A stretch of DNA of 64,000 bases, from NCBI GenBank assembly GCA_015272215.1, contig JACYMD010000070.1, forward strand, positions 62,001-126,000, written 5' to 3'. The DNA is from Rivularia sp. T60_A2020_040. Its GTDB lineage: Bacteria > Cyanobacteriota > Cyanobacteriia > Cyanobacteriales > Nostocaceae. Below, piece by piece: positions 1-10,436 of this stretch. Positions within the stretch are counted from its first letter, which is position 1. Every line of letters starts with the position of its first letter. The notes under the pieces are model-generated. The model saw only the letters and a program-made list of their open reading frames with translations, was not told the DNA's origin and searched no databases. The position numbers and the translations under genes were made by a program.

Positions 1-67
1 TATCAAAGAATACTGCAACTCGGTTTTTATAAACAACTTTTAATGTGTTCTCTGAAGTTTGATTCAT
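1..67 (-). CDS. Possible 5' end of a gene running off the left edge (22 codons visible)
   Basis: An ATG on the minus strand at 67-65 opens a frame that stays open to the window edge and begins MNQTSENTLKVVYKNRVAVF. The residues look like ordinary coding sequence, but only 22 codons are visible, no clear Shine-Dalgarno precedes the start, and I do not recognise a family. It may be a chance open frame. Confidence 0.3.
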   Translation of the reverse strand, partial: MNQTSENTLKVVYKNRVAVFFD

Positions 68-289
68 GTTGTTTTTTGTAATCGATAAAAACAATATTGC
101 ATCCTTAACTAAAATATTTTGAACTTAAACAATAAAACTTGTAAACGTAATTACAAAATATTTAACTTAGAAGTAAATTCAGAACAAAAAACAATTAGCA
201 AGAAAACCATAATAAAAATTAATTCTTAAAATTTCATAAATATAGTAACGGCAGTACAGCAGTATTGAATTTTGTTAAAATCAAGACTT
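68..289. other. AT-rich intergenic region upstream of the carbonic anhydrase
   Basis: About 220 bases of very AT-rich sequence between the possible minus-strand gene and the plus-strand carbonic anhydrase. It presumably carries their divergent promoters. I see no strong hairpin, repeat or regulator site in it. Confidence 0.4.
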
Positions 290-1075
290 ATGGATAGAAG
301 AAAATTGCTAAAAAGAGGTTTAATTGCAAGCACTGGGATAGCAGCGAGTTATTTATTTGGCTGTAATTCATTAATATCAGCATCGAAGGAAAAAGGTGAA
401 AGTCATTGGGGCTACATTGGTAAAAAAGGACCGGAAAATTGGGGTAATTTATCATCAAATTTCTATACTTGTCGATTGGGTACAAATCAATCTCCTATTA
501 ATCTTGAATCTGCGGTTAATGCAGATTTAGCACCACTAAACTTTGATTATCAAGATACTCCTCTGCGAATTATTGATAATGGTCATACTATCCAGGTAAA
601 TTATAACTCAGGAAGTATATTAACCCTTGATGATGAATTTTATGAATTACTACAATTTCACTTCCATAATCCCAGCGAACATCAAGTTAAAGGAAAAGGA
701 TTTCCTATGGAGTTACATCTTGTTCATCAAAGTAAAAAAGGTTCTTTAGCTGTAATCGGTATTTTTCTTCAGGAAGGTGAATCGAACCGAGTTTTACAGC
801 AGATTTGGCAAGGAATGCCGATGAAACAAAGTACTGAAAAAACGATATCTAATATTAAGATTAATGCTACAAATTTATTACCAAAAAACAAAGATTATTA
901 TCGTTATTATGGTTCATTAACCACACCACCTTGTGCAGAAACGGTAAACTGGATTGTTTTAAAAGAACCTGTACAAATCTCTACTCAACAAATACAAAAG
1001 TTTGCTAAAATATTTCCGATGAATGCAAGACCAATACAGCAGGTTAAAAATAGGTTTTTACTGAAATCTAGTTAA
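290..1075 (+). CDS. Alpha-class carbonic anhydrase, Tat-exported lipoprotein
   Basis: Alpha (eukaryotic-type) carbonic anhydrase, which interconverts CO2 and bicarbonate. Seen: the zinc-ligand segments QFHFHNPSEH and ELHLVH (three His), the YYGSLTTPPC stretch and the C-terminal NARPIQ motif, which together fix the family. The N-terminus is DRRKLLKRG, a twin-arginine motif, followed by a hydrophobic stretch ending LFGC, a lipobox. Inference: the enzyme is folded, exported by Tat and lipid-anchored on the outer face of the plasma membrane or in the periplasm, where it could serve inorganic carbon supply. I chose ATG 290 rather than an in-frame TTG 18 bases upstream because the Tat motif then sits at the N-terminus (261 aa). 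Its 3' end overlaps the convergent DUF421 gene by 8 bases. Confidence 0.93.
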   Translation: MDRRKLLKRGLIASTGIAASYLFGCNSLISASKEKGESHWGYIGKKGPENWGNLSSNFYTCRLGTNQSPINLESAVNADLAPLNFDYQDTPLRIIDNGHTIQVNYNSGSILTLDDEFYELLQFHFHNPSEHQVKGKGFPMELHLVHQSKKGSLAVIGIFLQEGESNRVLQQIWQGMPMKQSTEKTISNIKINATNLLPKNKDYYRYYGSLTTPPCAETVNWIVLKEPVQISTQQIQKFAKIFPMNARPIQQVKNRFLLKSS

Positions 1076-1601
1076 TTCCAGGAATATTACCTAATACGGA
1101 GGAATCTGCTTGTCCATCTGTTGCTTTTTTAATTACAGCGATTGTTCCGGCTGATTCCATGACAATTGCTTCTACTTCTTGTAAAGAACCAATTCTGTTT
1201 TCTCGGACAACCGCTAATAATTGTGCTTGGGTGACTCGTTGTTGTTGCATTACTTTTCGCAAAAATTGACCACGAAAGTAAAGTAGTGACGGATTTGCTG
1301 TTACCAAGTTATCGAATGCTGATGAGCGAACTGTTAACCATGAAACTAGGTATTGTAAGCAAATCAGAGTTAAGAATGCCGTGACACTTTCAGCTAAGGA
1401 TACACCTTTTGCTGTAATTAAGCGTCCGAGAGTAGAACCGATCGCGATCGTAATTACAAAGTCAAACGCATTCAACTGAGCTAATGTGCGTTTACCAGAT
1501 ATCCGCAGCAAAACTATTAAACTAAAATAGGCTAGGCTTCCGATAACAACGATGCGGATTAGTGGTTCAATCCCTCCGTAAAAGAAAACAACATCATCCA
1601 T
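1068..1601 (-). CDS. DUF421 (YetF/YcaP-like) membrane protein
   Basis: A 177-residue protein of the DUF421 family. About three membrane helices occupy residues 10-95 (around IRIVVIGSLAYFSLIVLL and ITIAIGSTLGRL), followed by a soluble alpha/beta domain. Seen: the family hallmarks RISGKRTLAQLNAFDFV and the soluble-domain stretch VVRENRIGSLQEVEAIVMES. The biochemical role of the family is not established. It is convergent with the carbonic anhydrase gene and the last codons of the two genes overlap, so no separate terminator fits between them. Confidence 0.88.
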   Translation of the reverse strand: MDDVVFFYGGIEPLIRIVVIGSLAYFSLIVLLRISGKRTLAQLNAFDFVITIAIGSTLGRLITAKGVSLAESVTAFLTLICLQYLVSWLTVRSSAFDNLVTANPSLLYFRGQFLRKVMQQQRVTQAQLLAVVRENRIGSLQEVEAIVMESAGTIAVIKKATDGQADSSVLGNIPGIN

Positions 1602-1679
1602 AATTGATAGTGATAATAATTAATACTTTATTTAACGTTTTTGAATTGTGGAATCAAGTTTTAAAGATGAGAGCAAAAA

Positions 1680-2687
1680 CTAGGATGTACCTTGAGGCCA
1701 TTTAAAACTATTGCGTTCAACTAATCCTAACAGTAGTTTACGACGGTGAGTCAGGTCATTTAGCGATCGCATAAACTCTTCATCACTAACCACTGGAATC
1801 CCAGCTTGGCGCAAGGATGTCAGATCAGGAGAGGGGGGTACATGATCCGCAGGATAAATAGATGCGGATGCCAGGGTCTTCAAATAGGTGTGAACTGTTG
1901 ATCGCGCTGATATCAATAGGGCAGGAGCCGGACGATATGGCTCTTGCAGCCCATATTTTAAAATCGTTAACGTATCGTCTAGAATCGCCACCGCAGGCGC
2001 ACTGTCGTGTTTAGGAGATGCACCATGATAGCGGTGCAATATGGGGTAAGCAAGCTGTTGCTCGGTTAGTGTACCCAGTTGTGATGACATCGACATCAGT
2101 TGCAAATCTAGTCCAGGAAACCCTTTCCCATCCCAGATATTTAAAACGAACTCTTCGGCAGAATTCCCCAGCCCAGTAATTTGACTCGCGAGTGATTGTT
2201 TGGTTGTTACGCCTCCAATCACAGATAGTAAAAAGCTAACTACCATCGAGATGAGCAACGTCCCGCTCAGCGTTGTAAAAGAAGCCGCAATCTCCCAGCC
2301 TCCACGACTGGGATAAGCATCGCCATTACCCATCGTTGAAATACTAAAGGCAACAAAATAGATGCGATCGATGAGAGTGGTTGGCTGTGGTTCTGGTGTA
2401 CGGGCATAGATGAGCGCATTTGGATCAGCACTAAACATGATTACCCACCCCGCCCAAAGCAAACCGACCCAGACAAACACCGTTACCGTTTGGATTAATG
2501 GCCCTGCTAAACTGAGCCAATAATTGCGCTTGGTGCGAATCAACTTTCTCATCACCCACCAAACCCCGTTGGTGACTTGGTCGGTCACTGGCCCCGCACC
2601 TCCATCTACCCATAGGACTGTCCAGAGCGCATCGAGCAGCGATAAAAGCACTAATATTAATCCGATAATAAACAGTAAAACGTTCAT
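1680..2687 (-). CDS. Two-pore-helix potassium-channel-like membrane protein
   Basis: A 335-residue protein with hydrophobic segments at about residues 1-24, 57-85 and 133-156. Between the last two lies a pore-loop sequence, YFVAFSISTMGNGDAYP, in the position of a K+-channel selectivity filter (usual TVGYGD). The filter reads TMGNGD, so Asn replaces the aromatic residue. The C-terminal 180 residues are soluble and were not assigned to a domain; they are not an obvious TrkA/RCK domain. The gene's base composition is richer in GC (47-53% in lines I counted) than the flanking genes, for example 28% in a counted line of hisS. This suggests recent acquisition. The ion-channel call is by family resemblance; ion selectivity is unknown. 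Confidence 0.75.
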   Translation of the reverse strand: MNVLLFIIGLILVLLSLLDALWTVLWVDGGAGPVTDQVTNGVWWVMRKLIRTKRNYWLSLAGPLIQTVTVFVWVGLLWAGWVIMFSADPNALIYARTPEPQPTTLIDRIYFVAFSISTMGNGDAYPSRGGWEIAASFTTLSGTLLISMVVSFLLSVIGGVTTKQSLASQITGLGNSAEEFVLNIWDGKGFPGLDLQLMSMSSQLGTLTEQQLAYPILHRYHGASPKHDSAPAVAILDDTLTILKYGLQEPYRPAPALLISARSTVHTYLKTLASASIYPADHVPPSPDLTSLRQAGIPVVSDEEFMRSLNDLTHRRKLLLGLVERNSFKWPQGTS

Positions 2688-2905
2688 TACGACCCTAAAT
2701 GACCCAATATTACGACTTTATCCCTAAATATTTTTACCTGAAGCGCAATTTACCGAATCTAGCAAAAGACATAAACCTCAAAGAATAGAGCCTTTGGGAT
2801 ATAGTATTTTCATGATTTATGTTTCTAGATTTATATAGACAATAAAAATATCCTCAACTGCTCAAAATTCCTACGCAGAGTCTAAGAACGATAAATTAGA
2901 GTTTA

Positions 2906-4309
2906 TTACCCCAACCTTTGTTTAATTTTCTCCCCTAAGTTATCCAATGAAACTTCGATTTGTTCTCCCGACTTTAAATCCTTTAAATTAGATTTTTGTG
3001 CTACTGCTTCATCAGTACCAATAATTACACAAAATTGAATTCCTTGTTTATCAGCCGATTGAAACTGCTTACCTAAACCACGTTTATCAAAACTAGTAAT
3101 TACATTAATTCCAGCTTGACGTAATTGTTGAGATACTTTTAAATACAATGGCATCAAATCTTCTTGTAAATTCACCACCATTACTTGGGCTGGTGTTGCT
3201 GGTAAAGCTTTTAATATATCAGCTTTTAATAACCGACTCATTAACCGAGTTAAACCGATAGAAATACCCACACCCGGCATTTTTTCGCCTAAAAATGTCC
3301 CTACTAATTCGTCATATCTACCACCAGAACAAATACTTCCTAACGCTTCATGTCCTAATAAAGTTGTTTCATAAACAGTACCAGTATAATAATCTAAACC
3401 GCGAGCAATTGATAAATCAATGCAGTAACGATTATCCGGAACTCCTAAATTACGAACTCCTGAAATTACGGTTTCTAATTCATTTACTCCTAATTTAAAT
3501 TGTTCGGTTTCTGAAATATTTTCAGCCAGATGTTTTAGTTTATCTAATACTTCATCAACGGAACCTTTAATATTAACAAATTCAATAATTCTCTCAGTTT
3601 GTTCGGGTAAAACACCTTGTTTTTCTAACTCATTTTTAACTTTAACTTCACCAATTTTTTCTAAATTATCAATTATCCCTACACAGGTTTTAATCTTATC
3701 TTCGGTGACACCAACTGATTGAAAAAAACCAGTCAAAACCTTGCGATTATTTATCCGAATCAGGAAATCGCCAATATTAACAGCTTCAAATATTTCCGAG
3801 ATAATTGCAGGCATTTGAGCATCATAAAGCAAACTCAATTCTCGACGAGCAATCACATCAATATCGCATTGACGAAACTGACGAAAACGTCCATCTTTTG
3901 CTCTTTCTCCACGAAATACTACGTCCATTTGATAACGTGCAAAGGGAAAAGTTAAATTATTTAAATTCCGAGCAATATAAGCTGCTAAAGGAACAGTTTG
4001 GTCAAATTTTAAAGCCCTAGCTTCCGAATTATTATCATCTGATTTATCTTTATTAGATTGTTCTTTCTCAGCTTGTTTATTCGGCGGTAAAATTGGGTTA
4101 ATACCATAGATAATATTATCACCTTGATTTCCTTTAGCTTGGAGAACTTCTAAACGTTCTACAGCAGGAGTTTCAATTGGCGTAAATCCGTAACTTTCAT
4201 AAACTTTACGGATAGTATCCATTAAATAAGATTCTAAGCGCTTTTCTCCGGGTAGAAATTCAGTAAAGCCGCTGGGATTTGAATAATTTATTTTTTCAGA
4301 TTTAGACAT
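2906..4309 (-). CDS. hisS: Histidyl-tRNA synthetase
   Basis: Class II aminoacyl-tRNA synthetase that charges tRNA-His. Seen: motif 2 region VVFRGERAKDGRFRQFRQCD, the histidine-specific IARGLDYYTGTVYET motif, motif 3 around PGVGISIGLTRL and a C-terminal anticodon-binding domain (about residues 370-467). At 467 aa it is somewhat longer than typical. A Lys/Asn/Asp-rich insertion near residues 78-97 (KQAEKEQSNKDKSDDNN) accounts for part of this and is probably a flexible loop. The gene stands alone; its upstream side is packed with 7-bp repeats before the aldehyde dehydrogenase gene. Confidence 0.97.
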   Translation of the reverse strand: MSKSEKINYSNPSGFTEFLPGEKRLESYLMDTIRKVYESYGFTPIETPAVERLEVLQAKGNQGDNIIYGINPILPPNKQAEKEQSNKDKSDDNNSEARALKFDQTVPLAAYIARNLNNLTFPFARYQMDVVFRGERAKDGRFRQFRQCDIDVIARRELSLLYDAQMPAIISEIFEAVNIGDFLIRINNRKVLTGFFQSVGVTEDKIKTCVGIIDNLEKIGEVKVKNELEKQGVLPEQTERIIEFVNIKGSVDEVLDKLKHLAENISETEQFKLGVNELETVISGVRNLGVPDNRYCIDLSIARGLDYYTGTVYETTLLGHEALGSICSGGRYDELVGTFLGEKMPGVGISIGLTRLMSRLLKADILKALPATPAQVMVVNLQEDLMPLYLKVSQQLRQAGINVITSFDKRGLGKQFQSADKQGIQFCVIIGTDEAVAQKSNLKDLKSGEQIEVSLDNLGEKIKQRLG

Positions 4310-4310
4310 A

Positions 4311-4380
4311 GTTTACAGTTGACAGTTTACAGTTGACAGTTACCAATTACCAATTACCAATTACCAATTACCAATTACCT
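4311..4380. repeat. Heptamer tandem repeats (TTGACAG then TTACCAA types)
   Basis: Directly upstream of hisS there is a run of TTGACAG-like units followed by about five TTACCAA units, in the 80-base gap between the aldehyde dehydrogenase stop and the hisS start. Such short tandemly repeated repetitive sequences with a 7-base period are characteristic of heterocyst-forming cyanobacteria. Both genes are read on the minus strand, so the block lies in the hisS leader. Confidence 0.9.
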
Positions 4381-4389
4381 ATTCCCTAA

Positions 4390-5805
4390 TTACTGATTAA
4401 ACCACCAAGGGTCATAATTATCCTTAGTCTTAATTAAAAATGCTTTTTTCCGCAGAAATCTTGTTAATGCTGAAGCACCCATACGGGAACCTCCTAAACC
4501 GGAAAATTTAAAAGCATTTTTTTCAGCTTCATGTATCATAGATGTTAAACCTGCATCATTAATACTAATACCACCGGCATCGATTTTACGCGCTATTTCT
4601 AATGCTTCATCTCGCGATTCGGAAAATACCGCTGCACTCAATCCATAAAAGGTATCGTTAGCTAATTCTATCGCTTCTTCTACAGTAGAAAAAGACATAA
4701 TTGGCATTATCGGACCAAATGTTTCTTCATTCATTAACTTCATATCATGATTAACTTCGGTAATAACTGTCGGGTGACACCACCAACCACCACCAATTTC
4801 TTCAACTTCACCACCACAGTGAATTACCGCACCTTTTGCGACTGCATCTTGTAAATGTTCATTAATAATTGCAGCTTGTGTTTCACAAATAATCGGACCA
4901 ATTTCTCCACTTTCTAATGTCGGATAAGCAAGATTTAATTGATGTGCTTTTGCTATCAGTTTATGATAAAATTCTTCAAAAATACTTTTTGCAACATAAA
5001 TCCTTTCGATTGATAAACATGATTGTCCACTATTGACTACTGAACCCCATAATATAGCAGAAGTCGCTAACTCTATATCTGCTGATTCTAAAACAATTGC
5101 TGGGTCTTTTCCTCCTAATTCTAAAAATGCTGGAATAAAACGTTGTGCTGCTGCGATCGCAACTTGTTGTCCTGTTTCTACACTGCCTGTAAAACACACT
5201 AAATCTACATTCTGCACCAGAGTTGCTCCTGTTTTACCATCTCCCTCAATAAAAGTTAATATTTCTCGTAATTTTGGTACAGCATTAACTGCATTCATCA
5301 AGGGTGCCATAAATCTAGGGGTAATTTCACTGGGTTTAACAATTACCGCACAACCTGCGAGTAATGCCGGAATGGTATCAATAGTTGATAATAGTAAAGG
5401 AAAATTCCAAGGACTAATAATTCCAACTAAACCATAAGGAACTGCCGTTTGTTGTACATTAACAAATGAAATTGAGGTTCCTTTTTCCTTATCTTGTAAT
5501 AACCTTGAACTCAACCGACACCATCTATCAATACTCGTAAGAAATGAATCAATTTCTAACTTAGAAACCGATAATCTACCAGTATCAATTACTAAAGCTT
5601 CCATCAATTTATCTCGCATTGAATTGATAGCATCTTTCCACTCTAATAAAGCATCAATTCGTCCATCTAAACCCAAATCAAACCAACTTTGTTGCGCTCT
5701 CCGCAGACGATTACATTGTTGTAATAAAAGTTTTTCTGGTGGAGGTATAATTACGTAGTCATATTTTCCCGTGCGGGGGTTGCGGATTTCGATTGGTTTG
5801 GACAT
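4390..5805 (-). CDS. NAD(P)-dependent aldehyde dehydrogenase
   Basis: Aldehyde dehydrogenase superfamily member of 471 aa that oxidises an aldehyde to the acid. Seen: GLVGIISPWNFPLLLS in the cofactor-binding region, KPSEITP, the glutamate motif ELGGKDPAIVL, and the catalytic cysteine in NSGQSCLSIERIYV. A C-terminal EETFGPIMPIM motif follows. No signal peptide is present, so it is cytoplasmic. The substrate cannot be told from the sequence. The downstream order with hisS on the same strand is not obviously functional because a repeat block separates them. Confidence 0.93.
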   Translation of the reverse strand: MSKPIEIRNPRTGKYDYVIIPPPEKLLLQQCNRLRRAQQSWFDLGLDGRIDALLEWKDAINSMRDKLMEALVIDTGRLSVSKLEIDSFLTSIDRWCRLSSRLLQDKEKGTSISFVNVQQTAVPYGLVGIISPWNFPLLLSTIDTIPALLAGCAVIVKPSEITPRFMAPLMNAVNAVPKLREILTFIEGDGKTGATLVQNVDLVCFTGSVETGQQVAIAAAQRFIPAFLELGGKDPAIVLESADIELATSAILWGSVVNSGQSCLSIERIYVAKSIFEEFYHKLIAKAHQLNLAYPTLESGEIGPIICETQAAIINEHLQDAVAKGAVIHCGGEVEEIGGGWWCHPTVITEVNHDMKLMNEETFGPIMPIMSFSTVEEAIELANDTFYGLSAAVFSESRDEALEIARKIDAGGISINDAGLTSMIHEAEKNAFKFSGLGGSRMGASALTRFLRKKAFLIKTKDNYDPWWFNQ

Positions 5806-6228
5806 AAACGATTTTAGATTTTAGATTTTAGATTTTGGATTAAAAGAGTGAGAAGTTAAACGATTTTAGATTTTAGATTTTGCGGAAAGTTTGGGGTGTA
5901 GATTCTCGAACCCCAAAACTTTCCAAGACGGATTTTGGATTAAACAACCACCAAAGTTAAACAATTTATAACTAATTATTCTCTCCCCATCTCCCAATTC
6001 CCAATTCCCAATTCCCAATTCCCTCTTCCCTCTTCCCAATTCCCTCTTCCCAATTCCCTCTTCCCTCTTAAGATAGATTTTTTATTACTACTTAAGATAA
6101 ATTGAACTATTCACTTTGATATAGTAAGTTTATTTATAATTGCTATTTACCTGAGTTGAAAAAGCTGCAAAGCATGACTTTACCCCAAAGGACTTGCAAT
6201 GTAATCACTCAATTGCTTGGCTGATTTA
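5806..6228. repeat. Intergenic region filled with three heptamer repeat blocks
   Basis: The 420-base gap between divergent genes contains AGATTTT repeats at 5811-5840 and 5861-5882, and a CCCAATT/CCCTCTT block at about 5991-6069. Between the first two blocks and the third lies a short inverted pair around AAAGTTTGGGG / CCCCAAAACTTT (5887-5924). The rest, 6070-6228, is AT-rich and probably holds the promoter of the large kinase. No gene was seen. Confidence 0.8.
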
Positions 6229-9200
6229 ATGGCTAATCCATCTGCAAATCACAAAGACTTTTTTATTATAGGTATTGGCGCTTCTGCGGGAGGGATGCAA
6301 GCGTTAAAAGCTTTTTTTGGTAATTTACCCGATCATCCTCCTGCTGCTTTTGTGGTGGTACAACATTTGTCCACTGAACATGAAAGCACAATCATGGAAA
6401 TTATTCAACGACAAACTCCATTGTCCGTTTATCAAATCGAAGATGGAATGGCTGTTGAACCAAATAAAATCTATGTGCTGCCACGTGGTAAAGTGATAAT
6501 TGTCAGTAATAATCAGTTGCGCTTGCTGCCAAAAGTCGATGCTTTTGATTATCCCGTTAATAAATTCTTCAAATCTATTGCTCAAGAATGGGGGGAAAAG
6601 ACGGTAGGAATTGTATTATCGGGAATTGGGAATGATGGTACTGAAGGGTTAAAAGCAATTAGTCGAGCCGGTGGTATTGCTTTGGTACAGTCACCAGAAA
6701 CTGCTCAATTTACCTCGATGGTTACTAGAGCAATTTCTTCTAGTTTAGTCGATGAAATCCTTTCTCCTCAAGAACTAGCTCGTACTGTTTTTGATTTAAT
6801 TCGTTTTTTTGAAAATAATCCTTCTGCTTCAACACAAGATATTAGTTTAATAGATACAGAACAATTACAGCAAATTTTAGATATTCTTGCCCAAAGACAG
6901 GAAATAGATTTTTCTCATTATAAAGTTAGTACTCTTGCTCGGCGGATTCATCATCGCTGTACTATCACTCAATGCCATAATCTAGAAAATTATCTTGTTT
7001 TGTTAGAACAATCCGAACAAGAACAAAAATTATTACGTCAGGATTTACTCATCGGTGCGACTTGTTTTTTTCGCGATCGCCAATCATGGAAATATATAGA
7101 AAGACAAGTATTACCCAGAATTATCGCCGATTTACAGCCGCAACAACAATTAAGAATTTGGATATCAGCTTGTGCCACCGGGGAAGAAGCCTATACAATG
7201 GCGATGCTTGTAGATGAAGCCATAGAAAAAAGTAATAAATCGATTCAAGTTAAAATTTTTGCTACCGATTTAGATACTAATGCTTTGGAAACCGCAGCGA
7301 GAGGCGTTTATCCAGAAAATATTACTCAGGATATCACTCCAGAACGTTTAGAAAAATATTTTACCAATCATGGAGACCATTTTCATGTAAAACGTTTTTT
7401 ACGGGAGATGTTGATTATTGCACCCCATGATTTAACTAAAAATGCAGGCTTTTCTAAAATGCATTTGGTTTGTTGTCGCAATGTGTTAATTTATATGCAA
7501 CCTCATTTGCAACAACAAGTTCTGCGGTTGTTGCATTTTGCCTTAACAGCTAACGGCATCCTATTTTTAGGGGGTTCAGAAACTTTGGGGGAATTAGCAG
7601 AAGAATTTACTTCCTTAGAACCAAAGTTAAAAATTTTTAGCAAGCGTCGGGATATTCCCTTAAGGCTCGCACCAATCACTCAGCAGACGCTAATCACACC
7701 TATAAATTCTACCGTGCGGACGAAAACCAGACAAAATCAATTAGATCGTCTTTTAGGAGAGGTATTAAATTATTGTCTGGAAGAACGAAAATTAACTTGC
7801 TTGTTAATCAATCGAGATAATCAACTTTTACGAATATTTTACAATAGCGCCGATTTATTATCCTATCAGATTGGGGAAGCAGTATTAGATATTATTGAAA
7901 TTATTCATCCCGATTTAAAATTACCTTTATCTACAGCTTTACACCGTGCAAAACGCGATATCGAAAATGTGATTTATACGGGAATTAAATTAAATCGTGG
8001 TGGTGAAGAAGAACAAGAAGAAAGTGTTAGTTTGAAGGTAGGATTTGATCAAAGTAAATCGGGAGTTGAAGATTTACTGATTGTGGTATTAGAAGTAGAA
8101 ACCCAATCATCTATATCAAATACAACAGCTTTGCATTTTGAAGTAGATGAAGAAGCAGCACGACAAATTACTGAACTAGAATACGAATTAAACCAAACCC
8201 GTGAAAATCTCCAAGTAACCATTGAAGAACTCGAAACTACTAACGAAGAACAACAAGCTACTAATGAAGAACTTCTCGCTTCTAATGAAGAACTGCAAAG
8301 TACCAACGAAGAATTACAGTCAGTTAACGAAGAATTATACACTGTTAACGGCGAGTATCAAGGAAAAATTGCCGAATTAACTCAACTCAATAACGACATT
8401 GACAATTTACTCCGCTCATCAGATATTGGTGTAGTATTTCTCGATCCTCAACTGAATATCCGTAAATTTACACCCGCAGCTACCCGCGCTATTAATATTA
8501 GAATATCCGATTTAGATCGTCCCCTTGCCCATTTTACTCACAATTTAAATTATCCTAATTTAATCGAAACTCTACAAGGAGTAGTTAATACAGCAAAAAT
8601 AATTGAGCAAGAAGTTTCTATTACTTCTACTGGTGAAAAATTATTAATGCGGGTTAATCCTTATATCAAAGAAGATGGTACTCGAAATGGAATTGTAGTA
8701 ACGTTTGTCAATATCGATGAAATCAAAAATATACAAGAACAATTACATCAAACTAACAATTTATTAGAGAATTTGTACGCTACTAGTCCAATTGGTTTAG
8801 GTTTACACGATCAACAACTCAAATTCCTGCGAGTCAACCAAACTTTAGCTGATATCAACGGTTTATCAATTGAGGAGCATATTGGTAAAAACGTTAGAGA
8901 TATATTACCCGATTTAGCCGATCAGATAGAATCTACTTTAAATCAAGTTATCGAAACTGGTCAATCAATCTGCGATATTGAAGTTCAAGGTACCACACCA
9001 GCGGCTCCTAATGTCCAACGATATTGGTGCGCTAATTATTATCCCGTTGATTTGCTCAATGGTAATCGCGGAGTTGGCAGTGTGGTAATCGAAATCACTG
9101 AAAGCAAGCGCATCCAAGAACAACTTTTGCGTAAAAATCAAGCATTAGAAGAAGCTGTGGCAGTAGCACAAGCAGCAGACTCGGCAAATCAAGCCAAAAG

Positions 9201-10338
9201 CGAATTTTTAGCTAATATGAGTCACGAAATTCGTACTCCCATGAATGCAATATTGGGTGTCAGTCAAATATTACAGCGCAGTCAATTAAATTCTGAACAA
9301 TTTAAATTATTAGCAAGAATTAGAGTTAATGGAGAAAAATTATTAGCAATTATCAACGATGTTCTCGATTTATCTAAAATTGAAGCTAGGGAATTACACT
9401 TAAGTGCAAGTAAATTTAATTTAGAACGGTTACGGGAAATTTTTATCAATTTGTTTCAGATGCAAGCCGAACAAAAAGGTTTAGCATTTACATTTGAAAT
9501 TGCACCCGATGTACCACGAAATTTAATTGGTGATGATTTTCGACTGCAACAAATTCTGACTAATTTGATTAGTAATGCCATTAAGTTTACCGAAACTGGA
9601 CAAGTTGCAATCAGAATATATAGTGTAGACAAAGAACTACAAAATACACCCCAATCTACTATCAAATTACATTTTGAGGTTGAAGATACAGGTATTGGTA
9701 TAGCTTCAGAAATGCAAGAAAAGCTGTTTCAACCTTTTACCCAAGCAGATACTTCTACAACTCGTAAATTTGGTGGTACAGGTTTAGGATTAACTATTTC
9801 TCGACGGATTGTTGAATTAATGGGAGGAGAAATCGGCTTTCGTAGTAATGTCGATAGCGGTTCGATATTTTGGTTTACAGTTAGCTTTCCCTTAGCCGAT
9901 TCTAATAATCAGCAAACTAATTTAGAAACAATGCCTACAATAACAGATTTTCCTTCCTCAACAAAAACCCTCAGAATATTGGTTGTAGAAGATTATCCTG
10001 ACAACCGCGATATTATTCTATTTATGTTAGAAAGCTTGGGCTATCAAGTTGATGCTGTTGAAGACGGTCAACAAGCATTAGATATATTAAGCCATGATGA
10101 ATATGACATAATTTTTATGGATTGTCAAATGCCCGTAATAGACGGTTACGAAGCGACAAGACAATTACGTCAGCGCGAAGGTGAACAGCGTCATACGATA
10201 ATTATCGGCTTAACTGCTCATGCCATGTCTGGAGACCGAGAAAAATGCTTGGCTGCGGGGATGGATGAGTATTTAACTAAACCTGTGCTGATCGAAGATT
10301 TAGAACGGATTATCAGTCAGTTGACAGTTGATAGTTGA
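6229..10338 (+). CDS. CheB-CheR-PAS hybrid histidine kinase with C-terminal receiver
   Basis: A 1369-residue multidomain signalling protein. Domains in order: CheB methylesterase (about 10-190, with [14 protein letters not shown] and GIGNDGTEG holding the Ser-His-Asp triad); CheR methyltransferase (about 210-485, with [15 protein letters not shown]); a long coiled coil of repeated [20 protein letters not shown] type (about 650-720); two PAS regions (about 725-850 and 860-975); HisKA with phospho-accepting His999 in [11 protein letters not shown]; HATPase; receiver with Asp1298 in FMDCQMP. The protein is cytoplasmic. The start is ATG 6229; a TTG 12 bases upstream is also in frame. The last six codons (QLTVDS) and stop are formed by the TTGACAG/TTGATAG repeat. 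Confidence 0.95.
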   Translation: MANPSANHKDFFIIGIGASAGGMQALKAFFGNLPDHPPAAFVVVQHLSTEHESTIMEIIQRQTPLSVYQIEDGMAVEPNKIYVLPRGKVIIVSNNQLRLLPKVDAFDYPVNKFFKSIAQEWGEKTVGIVLSGIGNDGTEGLKAISRAGGIALVQSPETAQFTSMVTRAISSSLVDEILSPQELARTVFDLIRFFENNPSASTQDISLIDTEQLQQILDILAQRQEIDFSHYKVSTLARRIHHRCTITQCHNLENYLVLLEQSEQEQKLLRQDLLIGATCFFRDRQSWKYIERQVLPRIIADLQPQQQLRIWISACATGEEAYTMAMLVDEAIEKSNKSIQVKIFATDLDTNALETAARGVYPENITQDITPERLEKYFTNHGDHFHVKRFLREMLIIAPHDLTKNAGFSKMHLVCCRNVLIYMQPHLQQQVLRLLHFALTANGILFLGGSETLGELAEEFTSLEPKLKIFSKRRDIPLRLAPITQQTLITPINSTVRTKTRQNQLDRLLGEVLNYCLEERKLTCLLINRDNQLLRIFYNSADLLSYQIGEAVLDIIEIIHPDLKLPLSTALHRAKRDIENVIYTGIKLNRGGEEEQEESVSLKVGFDQSKSGVEDLLIVVLEVETQSSISNTTALHFEVDEEAARQITELEYELNQTRENLQVTIEELETTNEEQQATNEELLASNEELQSTNEELQSVNEELYTVNGEYQGKIAELTQLNNDIDNLLRSSDIGVVFLDPQLNIRKFTPAATRAINIRISDLDRPLAHFTHNLNYPNLIETLQGVVNTAKIIEQEVSITSTGEKLLMRVNPYIKEDGTRNGIVVTFVNIDEIKNIQEQLHQTNNLLENLYATSPIGLGLHDQQLKFLRVNQTLADINGLSIEEHIGKNVRDILPDLADQIESTLNQVIETGQSICDIEVQGTTPAAPNVQRYWCANYYPVDLLNGNRGVGSVVIEITESKRIQEQLLRKNQALEEAVAVAQAADSANQAKSEFLANMSHEIRTPMNAILGVSQILQRSQLNSEQFKLLARIRVNGEKLLAIINDVLDLSKIEARELHLSASKFNLERLREIFINLFQMQAEQKGLAFTFEIAPDVPRNLIGDDFRLQQILTNLISNAIKFTETGQVAIRIYSVDKELQNTPQSTIKLHFEVEDTGIGIASEMQEKLFQPFTQADTSTTRKFGGTGLGLTISRRIVELMGGEIGFRSNVDSGSIFWFTVSFPLADSNNQQTNLETMPTITDFPSSTKTLRILVVEDYPDNRDIILFMLESLGYQVDAVEDGQQALDILSHDEYDIIFMDCQMPVIDGYEATRQLRQREGEQRHTIIIGLTAHAMSGDREKCLAAGMDEYLTKPVLIEDLERIISQLTVDS

Positions 10339-10379
10339 CAGTTGACAGTTGACAGTTGATAGTTGACAGTTGACAGTTG
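10319..10379. repeat. TTGACAG/TTGATAG heptamer block overlapping a gene 3' end
   Basis: About eight to nine tandem 7-base units run from inside the last codons of the hybrid kinase gene into the intergenic space. The kinase stop codon TGA (10336-10338) lies within a unit. Confidence 0.9.
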
Positions 10380-10436
10380 CAAATGTAGGAATTCTAATTG
10401 AAAATTGAATCATAGGGCAGTACAGCTAACTACTCT

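Noticed and set aside
5991-6069. Heptamer blocks considered as a CRISPR array
   Set aside because: The units are 7 bases with no spacers, and there are no cas genes.
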